A stretch of 64,000 nucleotides of DNA, from NCBI RefSeq assembly GCF_003076635.1, contig NZ_QDKG01000006.1, positions 124,001 to 188,000 on the forward strand, written 5' to 3'. How positions within the stretch are numbered: position 1 is the stretch's first letter; each line of letters opens with the position of its first letter. Positions 43,489 through 52,113 of the stretch are shown here, piece after piece. The DNA is from Sphingobacterium corticibacter. GTDB lineage: Bacteria > Bacteroidota > Bacteroidia > Sphingobacteriales > Sphingobacteriaceae. The notes below the pieces were generated by a model, which did not search any database, was not told where the DNA came from, and saw only the letters and a program-made list of their open reading frames with translations. The position numbers and the translations under genes were made by a program.

Positions 43489-45759
43489 ATGTTTAAGTTG
43501 AAATCCGTCTTCTTGTTGTCGAGTGCGATTGCACTCTCTCAGGTTGCCTTTGCTCAATCCGATCCGGCCAGTCAAAAAGCGAAAACGCCGGTGGATTATG
43601 TCAATCCGTACATGGGGAATATCAGTCACCTGTTGGTGCCTACTTTTCCGACCGTGCATCTTCCTAATAGTATGCTACGTGTATATCCTGAGCGCAATGA
43701 CTTCACCACCGATCAGCTGCGTGGATTGCCTTTGGTCGTTACGAGCCATCGCGGGCGTTCGGCATTCAACCTGAGTCCAGTGAATAGCCAACAACAAGAA
43801 TCTTGGAAAAATGTCTATCCGTATGCGTATGACAATGAAGAGATCAAGCCTTATTATTATGGGGTATCATTGTTGGATGAGCAGATTGATGTGCAATATG
43901 CGCCATCGCATCAGTCTGGGATCTATGCGTTGAACTTTCTTCTAGGAAAAGATAAGTCCGTTGTATTTAACTCTGGATCGGGTAGTGTACAGGTAAAAGG
44001 TAACAGCATTACTGCTTCGCAGCAGCTGCAAAATAATACTACCGTATATTTATACGGTGAGTTTGACCAAAAGGCCACATCTTCTGGTGTATTGGAAAAT
44101 GGCAAATTGGCGGCGAAGAAAACAGCAGTTTCGGGCAAGCAAGCCGCTGTGGTGTTGACTTTCGCAAAAGGCGATCAGCCTTTGCATTTTAGATATGGTA
44201 TCTCTTTTATCGATGCCGAGCAAGCCAAGCGCAATTTGCAAAGAGAGATTTCGCACTTTGATGTGCAGCGCGTAGCCAATACCGGTCGTGATATCTGGAA
44301 TGAAAGTCTATCTACCGTACAGGTGGCTGGCGGCAAAGCCGATGATCGTGCCGTGTTTTACACGTCGTTGTACCGTTGTTTTGAGCGCCCTGTAAATATC
44401 AGCGAAGACAATCGCTATTTCAGTGCATTCGATGGTAAAGTACATACCGATTCTCGTCCTTTCTACACCGATGATTGGATTTGGGATACGTATCGCGCTA
44501 CGCATCCACTGCGTTTGTTGATTGATGAAAAAGTAGAGTCGGATGTATTGCAGTCCTACGTGCGTATGGCTGAGCAAATGGATCAATTCTGGATGCCTAC
44601 TTTCCCAGAGATTACAGGCGATTCTAGAAGAATGAATTCTAACCACGGAGTGGTAACGATTGCCGATGCATATGCCAAAGGATTGCGCAGCTTTGATATC
44701 GAGAAAGCCTATGAAAGTGGTAAGCGTGCCGTGCAAGAGAAAACATTGGCTCCGTGGTCTGCTGCACCTGCGGGCTGGTTAGATGATTTTTATAAACAAC
44801 ACGGCTATATTCCTGCATTGTATCCAGGCGAAGAAGAAACGGTGCCCGAAGTACATCGTTTTGAAAGACGTCAGCCGATTGCTGTGACCTTAGGTACTTC
44901 GTACGATGAGTGGGCATTAGGCAGATTGGCGCAAGCGCTCGGACATACCACCGATGCTGATTTGTTCTTGAAAAATGCCTTGAATTACCGTAACCTATAT
45001 AATGCCGAAACGAAATTCTTCCATCCGAAAGATAAAGAGGGCAAATTCATCATGCCATTCGATTACCGCTATGATGGAGGACAAGGAGCACGTGAATATT
45101 ATGGAGAAAACAATGGCTGGGTATACCGCTGGGATGTACCGCACAATGTGAGTGATTTAATCTCATTGATGGGTGGCAAAGAGCAATTCAACTACGAGCT
45201 AGATCGCACCTTTCGCGAGCCATTAGGCAAAAGCAAATTTGAATTCTATAGCAAATTGCCTGATCATACCGGCAATGTCGGCCAATTTTCGATGGCCAAC
45301 GAACCTAGCTTGCACATTCCCTACTTATATAACTATTCGGGCAAGCCTTGGATGTCGCAAAAGCGAATTGATGATTTGATTCATCAATGGTTTAGAAATG
45401 ATTTGATGGGTATGCCGGGCGACGAAGACGGCGGTGGTATGTCAGCGTTCTTAGTATTTTCGATGGCTGGGTTCTATCCTGTAACGCCAGGTATTCCAGT
45501 TTATACTATTGGTACACCATTCTTCGAAAATATCACGATGAAGCTATCAAATGGCAAAGAATTCACTATTCGTGCGAACGGACGTTCTGCCAAAAACAAA
45601 TATATACAGTCGGCCACGCTCAATGGCAAAACTTGGGATAAACCTTGGTTTACCCACCGAGAATTGGCGCAAGGAGGCGTGTTAGAATTTCAGATGGGCG
45701 ATCGCCCCAACAGAGATTGGGGCGCGGATGCGCCACCGCCATCATTTCAAATGCCTTAG
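43489..45759 (+). CDS. GH92-family exo-alpha-mannosidase
   Basis: A 756-residue secreted glycoside hydrolase (signal peptide VFLLSSAIALSQVAFAQ). The GH92 opening VDYVNPYMGN, the middle DDWIWDTYRATHPL and FWMPTFPEI, NEPSLHIPYLYNYSGKPW, and the C-terminal GDEDGGGMSAFLVFS with the metal-linked catalytic pair Asp645/Asp647 are all present. GH92 enzymes are calcium-dependent inverting alpha-mannosidases that trim mannose from N-glycans or yeast mannan. ATG at 43489 is chosen because it gives the signal peptide; a TTG at 43462 is also in frame. No susCD pair is adjacent, only an orphan leader upstream. Confidence 0.94.
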   Translation: MFKLKSVFLLSSAIALSQVAFAQSDPASQKAKTPVDYVNPYMGNISHLLVPTFPTVHLPNSMLRVYPERNDFTTDQLRGLPLVVTSHRGRSAFNLSPVNSQQQESWKNVYPYAYDNEEIKPYYYGVSLLDEQIDVQYAPSHQSGIYALNFLLGKDKSVVFNSGSGSVQVKGNSITASQQLQNNTTVYLYGEFDQKATSSGVLENGKLAAKKTAVSGKQAAVVLTFAKGDQPLHFRYGISFIDAEQAKRNLQREISHFDVQRVANTGRDIWNESLSTVQVAGGKADDRAVFYTSLYRCFERPVNISEDNRYFSAFDGKVHTDSRPFYTDDWIWDTYRATHPLRLLIDEKVESDVLQSYVRMAEQMDQFWMPTFPEITGDSRRMNSNHGVVTIADAYAKGLRSFDIEKAYESGKRAVQEKTLAPWSAAPAGWLDDFYKQHGYIPALYPGEEETVPEVHRFERRQPIAVTLGTSYDEWALGRLAQALGHTTDADLFLKNALNYRNLYNAETKFFHPKDKEGKFIMPFDYRYDGGQGAREYYGENNGWVYRWDVPHNVSDLISLMGGKEQFNYELDRTFREPLGKSKFEFYSKLPDHTGNVGQFSMANEPSLHIPYLYNYSGKPWMSQKRIDDLIHQWFRNDLMGMPGDEDGGGMSAFLVFSMAGFYPVTPGIPVYTIGTPFFENITMKLSNGKEFTIRANGRSAKNKYIQSATLNGKTWDKPWFTHRELAQGGVLEFQMGDRPNRDWGADAPPPSFQMP

Positions 45760-45776
45760 GGAAACCTAAGGCATTT
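45749..45776 (+). terminator. GAAA-loop hairpin overlapping the GH92 stop codon
   Basis: AAATGCCTTAGG (45749-45760) and CCTAAGGCATTT (45765-45776) form a perfect 12-bp stem closed by a GAAA tetraloop. The TAG stop lies inside the stem. The T tract after it is short. Confidence 0.75.
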
Positions 45777-45824
45777 GCCGTTTTAGTGTATTTATGATTG
45801 GAAATAAATCTTTCTACAGGAATG

Positions 45825-47069
45825 TTACGCGGCGATTGCCGGATCGTGCTTATGCTTAAACATAAAGGAGAATAGAAAAGCGATTACGAGCGAATAACCG
45901 GCAAAGCAAAGCCATATCTCCGTCCACATCATGTTGCCCTGTGCATCTAGCAAGAAAGTATCTATCGCATAACCACTCAAGCGGCTACCTAAGATAGCAC
46001 CAAAGCCATTGGTCATCATCATAAACATTCCTTGTGCCGAAGAGCGGATATCTGGCGTAGTGGAAGTTTCCACAAAAAGTGAACCCGAGATATTGAAAAA
46101 ATCAAAGGCCATACCGTACACAATACAAGAAAGCACAATCATCCATAAGCCATCAGCCGGATCACTGTAGGCCAAAAGTGCAAAACGCAATACCCAAGCT
46201 AGCATACTAATCAACATCACTTGCTTAATACCAAATCGCTTCAAAAAGAACGGAATTGCTAGGATAAAAACTGTCTCGGAGATTTGCGAAATTGACATAA
46301 TGATGGTCGAATTTCGTACAATCAATGAATCCGCATATTCGGGATACGATTCGAAATGAGATAAGAACGTATCGCCATACATATTGGTAAGCTGCAATGC
46401 CGCTCCTAAAAACATCGAGAACACGAAGAATAGCGCCATCTTGTAGTTCGCAAATAGCTTAAAAGCTTTCAGACCGAGTTGTCCGGCAAGGGTAGACTTT
46501 TCAGATTTCGAACGCAACGGCGGACAAGCCGGCAAGGTAAATGCGTAAATTCCTAAGGCAAAGGCTGCGATTGCAGAAAGGTAAAACTGACCTTCGGACG
46601 CTTTGTTTCCCGATAAATTGGTCACCCACATCGCCGCGATAAAACCGATCGTACCCCATACACGAATCGGCGGAAATACTTTGACTACATCCAACTTAGA
46701 TTTCTCCAAAATGGTGTATGCGATGGAGTTGGATAGCGCGATGGTCGGCATATAACAAAACATCGCCGCGAGGATAATCCAAAAAAATTGGTTAGGATCG
46801 TTTACCTGTGGCAAATACAGAAAAATAGCGCCAAAAAGAATATGGAGTACACCATAAAGCTTCTCCACGTTCAACCACTTATCGGCAATGATACCGGTCA
46901 AAGCCGGCATAATCAGTGATGAAATTCCTAAGGTCGAAAAAACGGCACCAAAATCATTACCAGACCAGCCCTTGTTCTGAAACCAGTAAACACCAATAGT
47001 AATCAACCATGCTCCCCAAACAAAGAATTGGAGGAAACTCATGATGGTCAATCGCAATTTTATAGACAT
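45825..47069 (-). CDS. NupG-type nucleoside:H+ symporter (MFS)
   Basis: A 414-residue transporter with about 12 spans of the nucleoside:H+ symporter family. The N-terminus LRLTIMSFLQFFVWGAWLIT and the following SSLIMPALTGIIADKWLNVE are typical of NupG/XapB. It should bring nucleosides in across the inner membrane. The gene lies 41 bases downstream of the bifunctional-nuclease gene, and the two are likely cotranscribed. Confidence 0.88.
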   Translation of the reverse strand: MSIKLRLTIMSFLQFFVWGAWLITIGVYWFQNKGWSGNDFGAVFSTLGISSLIMPALTGIIADKWLNVEKLYGVLHILFGAIFLYLPQVNDPNQFFWIILAAMFCYMPTIALSNSIAYTILEKSKLDVVKVFPPIRVWGTIGFIAAMWVTNLSGNKASEGQFYLSAIAAFALGIYAFTLPACPPLRSKSEKSTLAGQLGLKAFKLFANYKMALFFVFSMFLGAALQLTNMYGDTFLSHFESYPEYADSLIVRNSTIIMSISQISETVFILAIPFFLKRFGIKQVMLISMLAWVLRFALLAYSDPADGLWMIVLSCIVYGMAFDFFNISGSLFVETSTTPDIRSSAQGMFMMMTNGFGAILGSRLSGYAIDTFLLDAQGNMMWTEIWLCFAGYSLVIAFLFSFMFKHKHDPAIAA

Positions 47070-47110
47070 ATAAAAAAGGTAGAGTAAGAAAAAATGCTTT
47101 GAATAGATAG

Positions 47111-47773
47111 TTAAGACTTCCTTTGATCGATCTCGTCGCGAATTTTTGCGGCGGTTTCGTACTGCTCACTTTGGATTGCCTTTTCCAGATTGATCTCTAG
47201 CTGTTCCAATGATAGGGAAGTGTAGGGAGATACGGGTTTAGGTTTGTTTGCAGGGCTTTCCGGTTCAGTATTTTTGCGGTGCGAATCTTCTTCTTTCTGA
47301 ACGTCATCTTGATGACTGCTATCAAAGCGTTCGATATTTTCTAAGAAAGCAAAGTCATTGCCCTCAATCACGATGCCTGCCGAACTCATAATGAAATCAT
47401 ACGTGTAAATAGGGCACTTGAAGCGAACCGCTAAAGCTACGGCATCTGACGTGCGTGCATCGATCTCTGTAACCACCTGATCCTTATCGCGACATTGCAA
47501 TTTGGCGTAAAAAATACCATCCACAAGGTTGTAGATCAGCACTTCAGAAATCGTTAAGGCGAATGTCTCGGCAAAGGTTTTGAAAAGATCGTGTGTAAGT
47601 GGACGGCTCGGCGTCATTTTTTCAATTTCGACCGCAATGGCCTGTGCTTCAAACCCACCGATGATGATGGGCAGTCTGCGATTGCCACCTATTTCCCCTA
47701 ACACAAGCGCGTAAGCACCAGACTGGGTTTGACTGTAGGATAGTCCTACGATATCTAATTGTATTTTCTTCAT
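47111..47773 (-). CDS. bifunctional nuclease-domain (DUF151) protein with C-terminal UVR motif
   Basis: A 220-residue protein. Residues 1-135 are the BFN/DUF151 domain (LVLGEIGGNRRLPIIIGGFEAQAIA in two parts, PLTHDLFKTFAETF, EIDARTSDAVALAVRFKCPIY). Plant and bacterial members have DNase and RNase activity. After a charged linker, the last 35 residues are a UVR motif (LEINLEKAIQSEQYETAAKI) like the one by which UvrB and UvrC bind each other. ATG at 47773 is used. It lies upstream of the nucleoside transporter, which hints at nucleic-acid scavenging or repair, unproven. Confidence 0.88.
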   Translation of the reverse strand: MKKIQLDIVGLSYSQTQSGAYALVLGEIGGNRRLPIIIGGFEAQAIAVEIEKMTPSRPLTHDLFKTFAETFALTISEVLIYNLVDGIFYAKLQCRDKDQVVTEIDARTSDAVALAVRFKCPIYTYDFIMSSAGIVIEGNDFAFLENIERFDSSHQDDVQKEEDSHRKNTEPESPANKPKPVSPYTSLSLEQLEINLEKAIQSEQYETAAKIRDEIDQRKS

Positions 47774-47888
47774 GCACAATGTCCCGTTGGTCGTTTACGA
47801 AGTCTTGTTTATCGTTCGAAAAAATCTCTGCTCGATGGACAAGACCAAGTTGGTCCGTTTCCGATACAAAGATGGGAATATAAACAGC

Positions 47889-47930
47889 AAAAAAAAAGCA
47901 ACCACGGCATTTTTTACAGCCGTGGTTGCC
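47889..47930 (-). terminator. terminator of the etfBA operon
   Basis: GCAACCACGGC (47898-47908) and GCCGTGGTTGC (47919-47929) form a perfect 11-bp stem; on the minus strand it is followed by eight or more T. It lies about 30 bases after the etfA stop. Confidence 0.88.
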
Positions 47931-47959
47931 TTTGAATCAGCAATTAACCGATTCTTGAT

Positions 47960-48934
47960 CTAGTTCGCTTTGTGCGCTTGTACCGCTGCGGTAAGCTTTG
48001 GTACGATTTCGAGCGCATCGCCCACCATACCATAATCAGCCACTTTGAAAAATGGCGCTTCTGGATCTTTGTTAATCACCACAATGGTTTTCGACGAGCT
48101 TACGCCTGCCAAATGCTGTATAGCACCCGAGATGCCGATTGCGATGTATAAATTCGGACTTACTACGATACCAGTTTGGCCAACGTGCTCTGAATGTGGG
48201 CGCCATCCTGCGTCGGAAACGGGCTTTGAGCATGCTGTGGCAGCGCCGAGCGCCGCGGCGAGTTCTTCAATGATCGCCCAATTTTCAGGACCTTTCATTC
48301 CGCGGCCAGCGGATACCACGATTTCTGCCTCTGGTAACGAAACTTTGTCTGTCGCCCGCACGATATCTTTGATCACGATATTTAGATCGCCAGCATCTAC
48401 GGAAGGGCTCAAGGTCTCGATCGCAGCAGTTTCTTCGCTACGTACCGGCTCGTGCGAATTCGGATTTACCGCAATCACTTTTTTATCTGCTGTAATGATT
48501 TCCGTTGCAAAAGCTTTATTAGAGAAAGCGGTCTTTTTCACCTGCAAGTCTGAGCCCGAAAAGGTCGGTAGCTCTATCGCGCCGTCGGCCAATCCAGCTT
48601 CAAGCTTTGCTGCCACGCGTGGTGCAAGTCCTTTACCGCTAAATGAATTGGATAATACAATGATGTTCGCCTGTTCGCTGTTTGCTGCTGCCGCAATCAC
48701 CGAAGCATACGCTTTATTAATAAATTGCTTGAGCTGCTCTTGATCTACTTTTACAATTTTGGAGGCGCCAAATCCAGCGAGTTTATTGAGCTCGTCGTCG
48801 GCTACGTTTCCGATCGATAATGCCGTCACGCTGGTGCTTTGCTCATTAGCGATAGCTTTCGCGTACGAAACGACCTCGAAAGCCGATTTTTTGAATTTGC
48901 CCTCTATATTTTCAACATATACCAATATTGCCAT
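47960..48934 (-). CDS. etfA: electron transfer flavoprotein alpha subunit
   Basis: A 324-residue subunit that holds FAD and, with EtfB, carries electrons from acyl-CoA dehydrogenases to the quinone pool. The C-terminal FAD domain is complete: VVSAGRGMKGPENW, SKPVSDAGWRPHSEHVGQTG, NLYIAIGISGAIQHLAG and INKDPEAPFFKVADYGMVGD. The N-terminal domain (VYVENIEGKFKKSAFEVVSY) packs on EtfB. It lies 23 bases after etfB. Confidence 0.96.
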   Translation of the reverse strand: MAILVYVENIEGKFKKSAFEVVSYAKAIANEQSTSVTALSIGNVADDELNKLAGFGASKIVKVDQEQLKQFINKAYASVIAAAANSEQANIIVLSNSFSGKGLAPRVAAKLEAGLADGAIELPTFSGSDLQVKKTAFSNKAFATEIITADKKVIAVNPNSHEPVRSEETAAIETLSPSVDAGDLNIVIKDIVRATDKVSLPEAEIVVSAGRGMKGPENWAIIEELAAALGAATACSKPVSDAGWRPHSEHVGQTGIVVSPNLYIAIGISGAIQHLAGVSSSKTIVVINKDPEAPFFKVADYGMVGDALEIVPKLTAAVQAHKAN

Positions 48935-48957
48935 GATGTTCTCTTTCTTTTAAATGA

Positions 48958-49689
48958 TTATAAAACCTTCGCTTTCGTGTGCAATAGATTTACAAGTTGC
49001 TCCACGTCGTCCACCATCGCTACCTGACCGCGAGGCGCAGGAGATTCGTATTTGGAGATCGTGCTTAATGTCGGTACATCTACTGCTGGTAACACCTGAA
49101 GTGGTTTGGTGCGTGCAGACATGATACCGCGCATATTCGGGATTTTTGGTTCGGTTACACCTTCTGCAGTGCCCAATATGACGGGAAGCTGCGTGCTTAG
49201 CACTTCCTTACCACCTTCAATTTCTCGCTCGATGGTGATTTCGCGATCTTGGATGTCAAACTTTTTAACAATAGATACCGAAGGAATATGGAGCAACTCA
49301 CCGACTAATGCGGCAACTTGCGAACCATTATAATCGATGGATTCACGTCCGGTAAGGATCAGGTCATATGATTGCTCGGTTGCGTAATGCGCAATTTGTT
49401 TCGCGACAAACCAAGCATCGCGTGGTGCAGCATCAATTCTAACGGCATCGGTAGCGCCTACAGCCAGCGCTTTACGAATCGTAGGTTCGGTACTTGCGTC
49501 ACCTACGTTGATGACAGTGACCGTTCCATCTGTTCCCTCTACTAATTCGACGGCGCGTGATAACGCGATTTCGTCGTATGGATTAATGATAAATTGTACG
49601 CCGGATTGGTTGAACTCGGTGTGGTCACTATTGAAAGTGATCTTGGACGTCGTGTCCGGCACATGACTAATGCAAACTAGGATTCTCAT
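48958..49689 (-). CDS. etfB: electron transfer flavoprotein beta subunit
   Basis: A 243-residue subunit binding AMP and forming the ETF heterodimer. It begins MRILVCISHVPDTTSKITF and contains INPYDEIALSRAVEL, ILTGRESIDYNGSQVAALVGELL in two parts, and the recognition-loop region VILGTAEGVTEPKIPNMRGIMSA. It is the first gene of the etfBA operon; a -7 box lies 36 bases upstream. Confidence 0.96.
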   Translation of the reverse strand: MRILVCISHVPDTTSKITFNSDHTEFNQSGVQFIINPYDEIALSRAVELVEGTDGTVTVINVGDASTEPTIRKALAVGATDAVRIDAAPRDAWFVAKQIAHYATEQSYDLILTGRESIDYNGSQVAALVGELLHIPSVSIVKKFDIQDREITIEREIEGGKEVLSTQLPVILGTAEGVTEPKIPNMRGIMSARTKPLQVLPAVDVPTLSTISKYESPAPRGQVAMVDDVEQLVNLLHTKAKVL

Positions 49690-50011
49690 AATTTATATTT
49701 AAACGATGTGTGTGCGTTCTATCTCAAACTTACATTATTATTAACTAAATCTCGTAGCGTATTGTTGTGTCATGGTGAAATATTTCTTATTATTTAATTA
49801 TGTATTTTGCAATAAGTTAAACTGTATTTTATATTATTTATATTTTTATATTGTAATTTTAAATTTACTGTTGGTTTATGACTTAATTTGTTGCTGTTTT
49901 AACAAATATCAATTTTGTGTAAAAATCTATGCTAGCATAGTAAATCACGTGATAGCGAAGCCGATTATCTTAATCCGTAGGAGATATATGTCAATTTAGT
50001 AACTTTGAACT
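49690..50011. other. 322-base AT-rich divergent intergenic region
   Basis: No gene seen; a 75-codon open frame here is only Phe/Tyr/Leu-rich AT noise. On the minus strand TAAGTTTG (49725-49732) is the likely -7 box of etfB; on the plus strand TAACTTTG (50000-50007) is that of the TPR gene. Confidence 0.6.
50000..50007 (+). promoter_or_regulatory. -7 box four bases before ATG (possible leaderless start)
   Basis: TAACTTTG is followed by AACT and the ATG at 50012. The first transcribed base would be at or beside the start codon. Confidence 0.55.
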
Positions 50012-50344
50012 ATGAACGAACGTTTGGAGCAATTACAGGAGCTATTAAAGGAATCACCGCAAGACCCGTTCTTGCACTATGCCATTACTATGGAGCATGT
50101 TAAATTGGAGAACAAAGATGCAGCACTACTTGGATTTGAAAACATGGTTTCCAGCTTTACGGATTACGTAGGTACTTACTATCACTTTGGCAAATTTTTG
50201 GAAAAACAGCAGCAACTTGAGCGCGCATTGGAAATCTATCAGCAAGGTATGCAAATCGCTCAATCCAAACGCAATATGCACGCTCTTGGTGAATTGAGAG
50301 GTGCTTATAATATGGCATTGGGCGAGGAGGATGAAGATGATTAA
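50012..50344 (+). CDS. TPR-like small protein
   Basis: A 110-residue cytosolic helical protein with about three tetratricopeptide-type helix pairs (DPFLHYAITMEHVKLENKDA, YVGTYYHFGKFLEKQQQLERAL in parts, EIYQQGMQIAQSKRN) and an acidic tail (GEEDEDD). TPR proteins bind other proteins; the partner here is unknown. Similar short proteins are common in the phylum. No Shine-Dalgarno sequence is present and the promoter box is four bases from the ATG. Confidence 0.82.
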   Translation: MNERLEQLQELLKESPQDPFLHYAITMEHVKLENKDAALLGFENMVSSFTDYVGTYYHFGKFLEKQQQLERALEIYQQGMQIAQSKRNMHALGELRGAYNMALGEEDEDD

Positions 50345-50431
50345 GGCAACGAAAAGCTATTAAATGTTAATTATTCAAACAATTTAGGGAAGTGGTATAT
50401 TTTTTGTTTGGGTCTAGCAAGTGTAAAATTA

Positions 50432-50851
50432 ATGCGCATGCGGATCTACTTACATATCGTTTTCCTCTTAGCTTCCTGCTTTCTGTTGATATCATGTATC
50501 AACAATAAAGCGAATGCGGATGTGGAATCGATTGCAGATCGCAATCGTCACAAATATAATTTATCAGGACGCTACGAAGGCAATTTGCCCTGTGCAGATT
50601 GTTCCGCTATTTCAACCACCTTGGTTTTAAACAGAGACCGCACGTATTCTTTGCATTACAGGTACGTTGGCAAAAGCGATGAGCTATTTCGCAGGGATGG
50701 AAATTGGCGTGTAGATGACGATGTGTTACTATTGGATAGCGAAGACTATAATTATAAAATTGAGGAAGATCGTTTGAGTCAGTTGGATTTGTCTGGCAAA
50801 GAGATGACCGGCAATCTTGCTGGAAAATACATCTTAGACAAGGTCGATTAG
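50432..50851 (+). CDS. NlpE-like lipoprotein
   Basis: A 139-residue lipoprotein (lipobox LISC, Cys22; start at ATG 50432, or 50438). The core YEGNLPCADCSAISTTLVLN is the N-terminal NlpE motif with its CxxC pair; strands NWRVDDDVLLLDS and LAGKYILDK complete a small beta-barrel. E. coli NlpE is an outer-membrane sensor for copper and surface stress that signals through Cpx. Only the N-terminal domain is present here, as in most Bacteroidota forms. The signalling role is not shown. Confidence 0.88.
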   Translation: MRMRIYLHIVFLLASCFLLISCINNKANADVESIADRNRHKYNLSGRYEGNLPCADCSAISTTLVLNRDRTYSLHYRYVGKSDELFRRDGNWRVDDDVLLLDSEDYNYKIEEDRLSQLDLSGKEMTGNLAGKYILDKVD

Positions 50852-50883
50852 TAGAACGGCCAATTGGTTACATATAACATGAA

Positions 50884-50924
50884 AACAAATCGGGCTCAGC
50901 ATCATCTGCTGAGCCCGATTTGTT
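50884..50924. terminator. bidirectional terminator between the NlpE-like and cysteine desulfurase genes
   Basis: AACAAATCGGGCTCAGCA (50884-50901) pairs perfectly with TGCTGAGCCCGATTTGTT (50907-50924) around a five-base loop, between convergent genes. Confidence 0.93.
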
Positions 50925-50944
50925 GTTTATGACTTCACTGTTTT

Positions 50945-52078
50945 TTATGATTTTACGTAGAGCTTTTCGAGTTGCTCTACCACATAGTCAATCTCTTCTC
51001 GCGTATTGTATTTACAGAAAGAGAAACGAACCGAAGGTCTTTGCGGATCTGCACCAATACCACGCAAAACGTGCGAACCGATGTCGGAACCCGAACTACA
51101 AGCACTACCGCCCGAAGCAGATACGCCCTTAATGTCTAGGTTGAATAACATCATGTCTGCCATATCACTTGGTGGTAAGGAAACGTTCAACACGGTGTAA
51201 AGCGAATCTTGTTCGTCCGTCACACCATTGAAAGCCACACCAGCAATACGTTCCGTCAATTGCTGTTTCATGTAAGATTTCAGCGCTTGAATGGTTTGCT
51301 GATGGCCTTCCATATCCTCATACGCCAATTCTAGCGCTTTGGCTAAGCCTACAATGCCGTAAACATTTTCGGTACCGCCACGCATATTGCGCTCCTGCGC
51401 ACCACCAAAAAGTAATGGTTTTATTTTATTTTTTCCGTTGATGTACAGAAATCCTACGCCTTTCGGGCCATGGAATTTATGCGCAGCACCAGTAATGAAG
51501 TCTATTTGCAATTCTTTCAAATCATGCTTATAGTGTCCCATAGTCTGCACGGTATCCGAATGGAAAATCGCTTCGTACTGCTGGCAAATCTGTGATACAC
51601 GCGCAAGATCGGTTATATTGCCCAACTCATTATTGGCATGCATGATGGATACAAAGGTTTTTGGATTTTTAGCTAATAGCTCTTCCAAATGCGTTAGATC
51701 GATTACGCCTGTCTCAGAAACCCGCAATAAATCCAAATGTATTTTGCCTTCTTTTTCCAATTCTTCCAGCGTGTGCAATACCGCGTGATGCTCTAAAGGC
51801 GAAGTGATGGCATGCGTAATGCCATAACCTTCAATAGCACGTACAATCGCCATATTGTCGGCTTCTGTACCACCAGAAGTAAAGAAGATCTCCGATGGAG
51901 AAGCGTTGATAAGGCTTGCAACTGTCTTACGTGCCCGCTCGATCATGGTCTTCACCTCACGGCCATGTCCATGAATAGACGATGGATTTCCATAACTCTT
52001 TGTCATAGCTTCTACCATCACTTCGATTACCGAAGGATCAATCGGGGTAGTCGCGGCATTATCCAGATAAACTTGCAT
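50945..52078 (-). CDS. cysteine desulfurase (NifS/IscS family)
   Basis: A 377-residue PLP enzyme that takes sulfur from cysteine for Fe-S clusters or tRNA thiolation. It begins MQVYLDNAATTPIDPSV; PLP is bound by Lys in TGAAHKFHGPKGVGF, and the persulfide Cys lies in SGGSACSSGSDIGSHVL. The short spacing around this Cys and the SACSSG motif point to group I (IscS/NifS). No iscU or other suf/isc gene is adjacent. A TATATTTG box ends four bases before its ATG. Confidence 0.94.
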   Translation of the reverse strand: MQVYLDNAATTPIDPSVIEVMVEAMTKSYGNPSSIHGHGREVKTMIERARKTVASLINASPSEIFFTSGGTEADNMAIVRAIEGYGITHAITSPLEHHAVLHTLEELEKEGKIHLDLLRVSETGVIDLTHLEELLAKNPKTFVSIMHANNELGNITDLARVSQICQQYEAIFHSDTVQTMGHYKHDLKELQIDFITGAAHKFHGPKGVGFLYINGKNKIKPLLFGGAQERNMRGGTENVYGIVGLAKALELAYEDMEGHQQTIQALKSYMKQQLTERIAGVAFNGVTDEQDSLYTVLNVSLPPSDMADMMLFNLDIKGVSASGGSACSSGSDIGSHVLRGIGADPQRPSVRFSFCKYNTREEIDYVVEQLEKLYVKS

Positions 52079-52082
52079 GGCG

Positions 52083-52090
52083 CAAATATA
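52083..52090 (-). promoter_or_regulatory. -7 box four bases before ATG of the desulfurase gene
   Basis: Minus-strand TATATTTG, then CGCC, then ATG at 52078. As at 23216 and 50000, the transcript would start at or next to the start codon. Confidence 0.55.
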
Positions 52091-52113
52091 GTAAATGAGT
52101 AAACAAAAACGTA

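Noticed and set aside
43489..45759. GH92 gene as a dead enzyme, because of GDEDGGGMS in place of other reported forms
   Set aside because: The Asp-x-Asp catalytic pair (Asp645, Asp647) is intact and this wording of the motif is common in the family as I remember it.
48045..48743. 232-codon plus-strand open frame
   Set aside because: It is wholly antisense to etfA, whose family motifs are unmistakable; no start signal or known domain.
49772..49999. 75-codon plus-strand open frame in the etfB/TPR intergenic region
   Set aside because: Very AT-rich and made almost only of Phe, Tyr, Leu, Ile and Asn codons; it overlaps the promoter regions and has no start signal.
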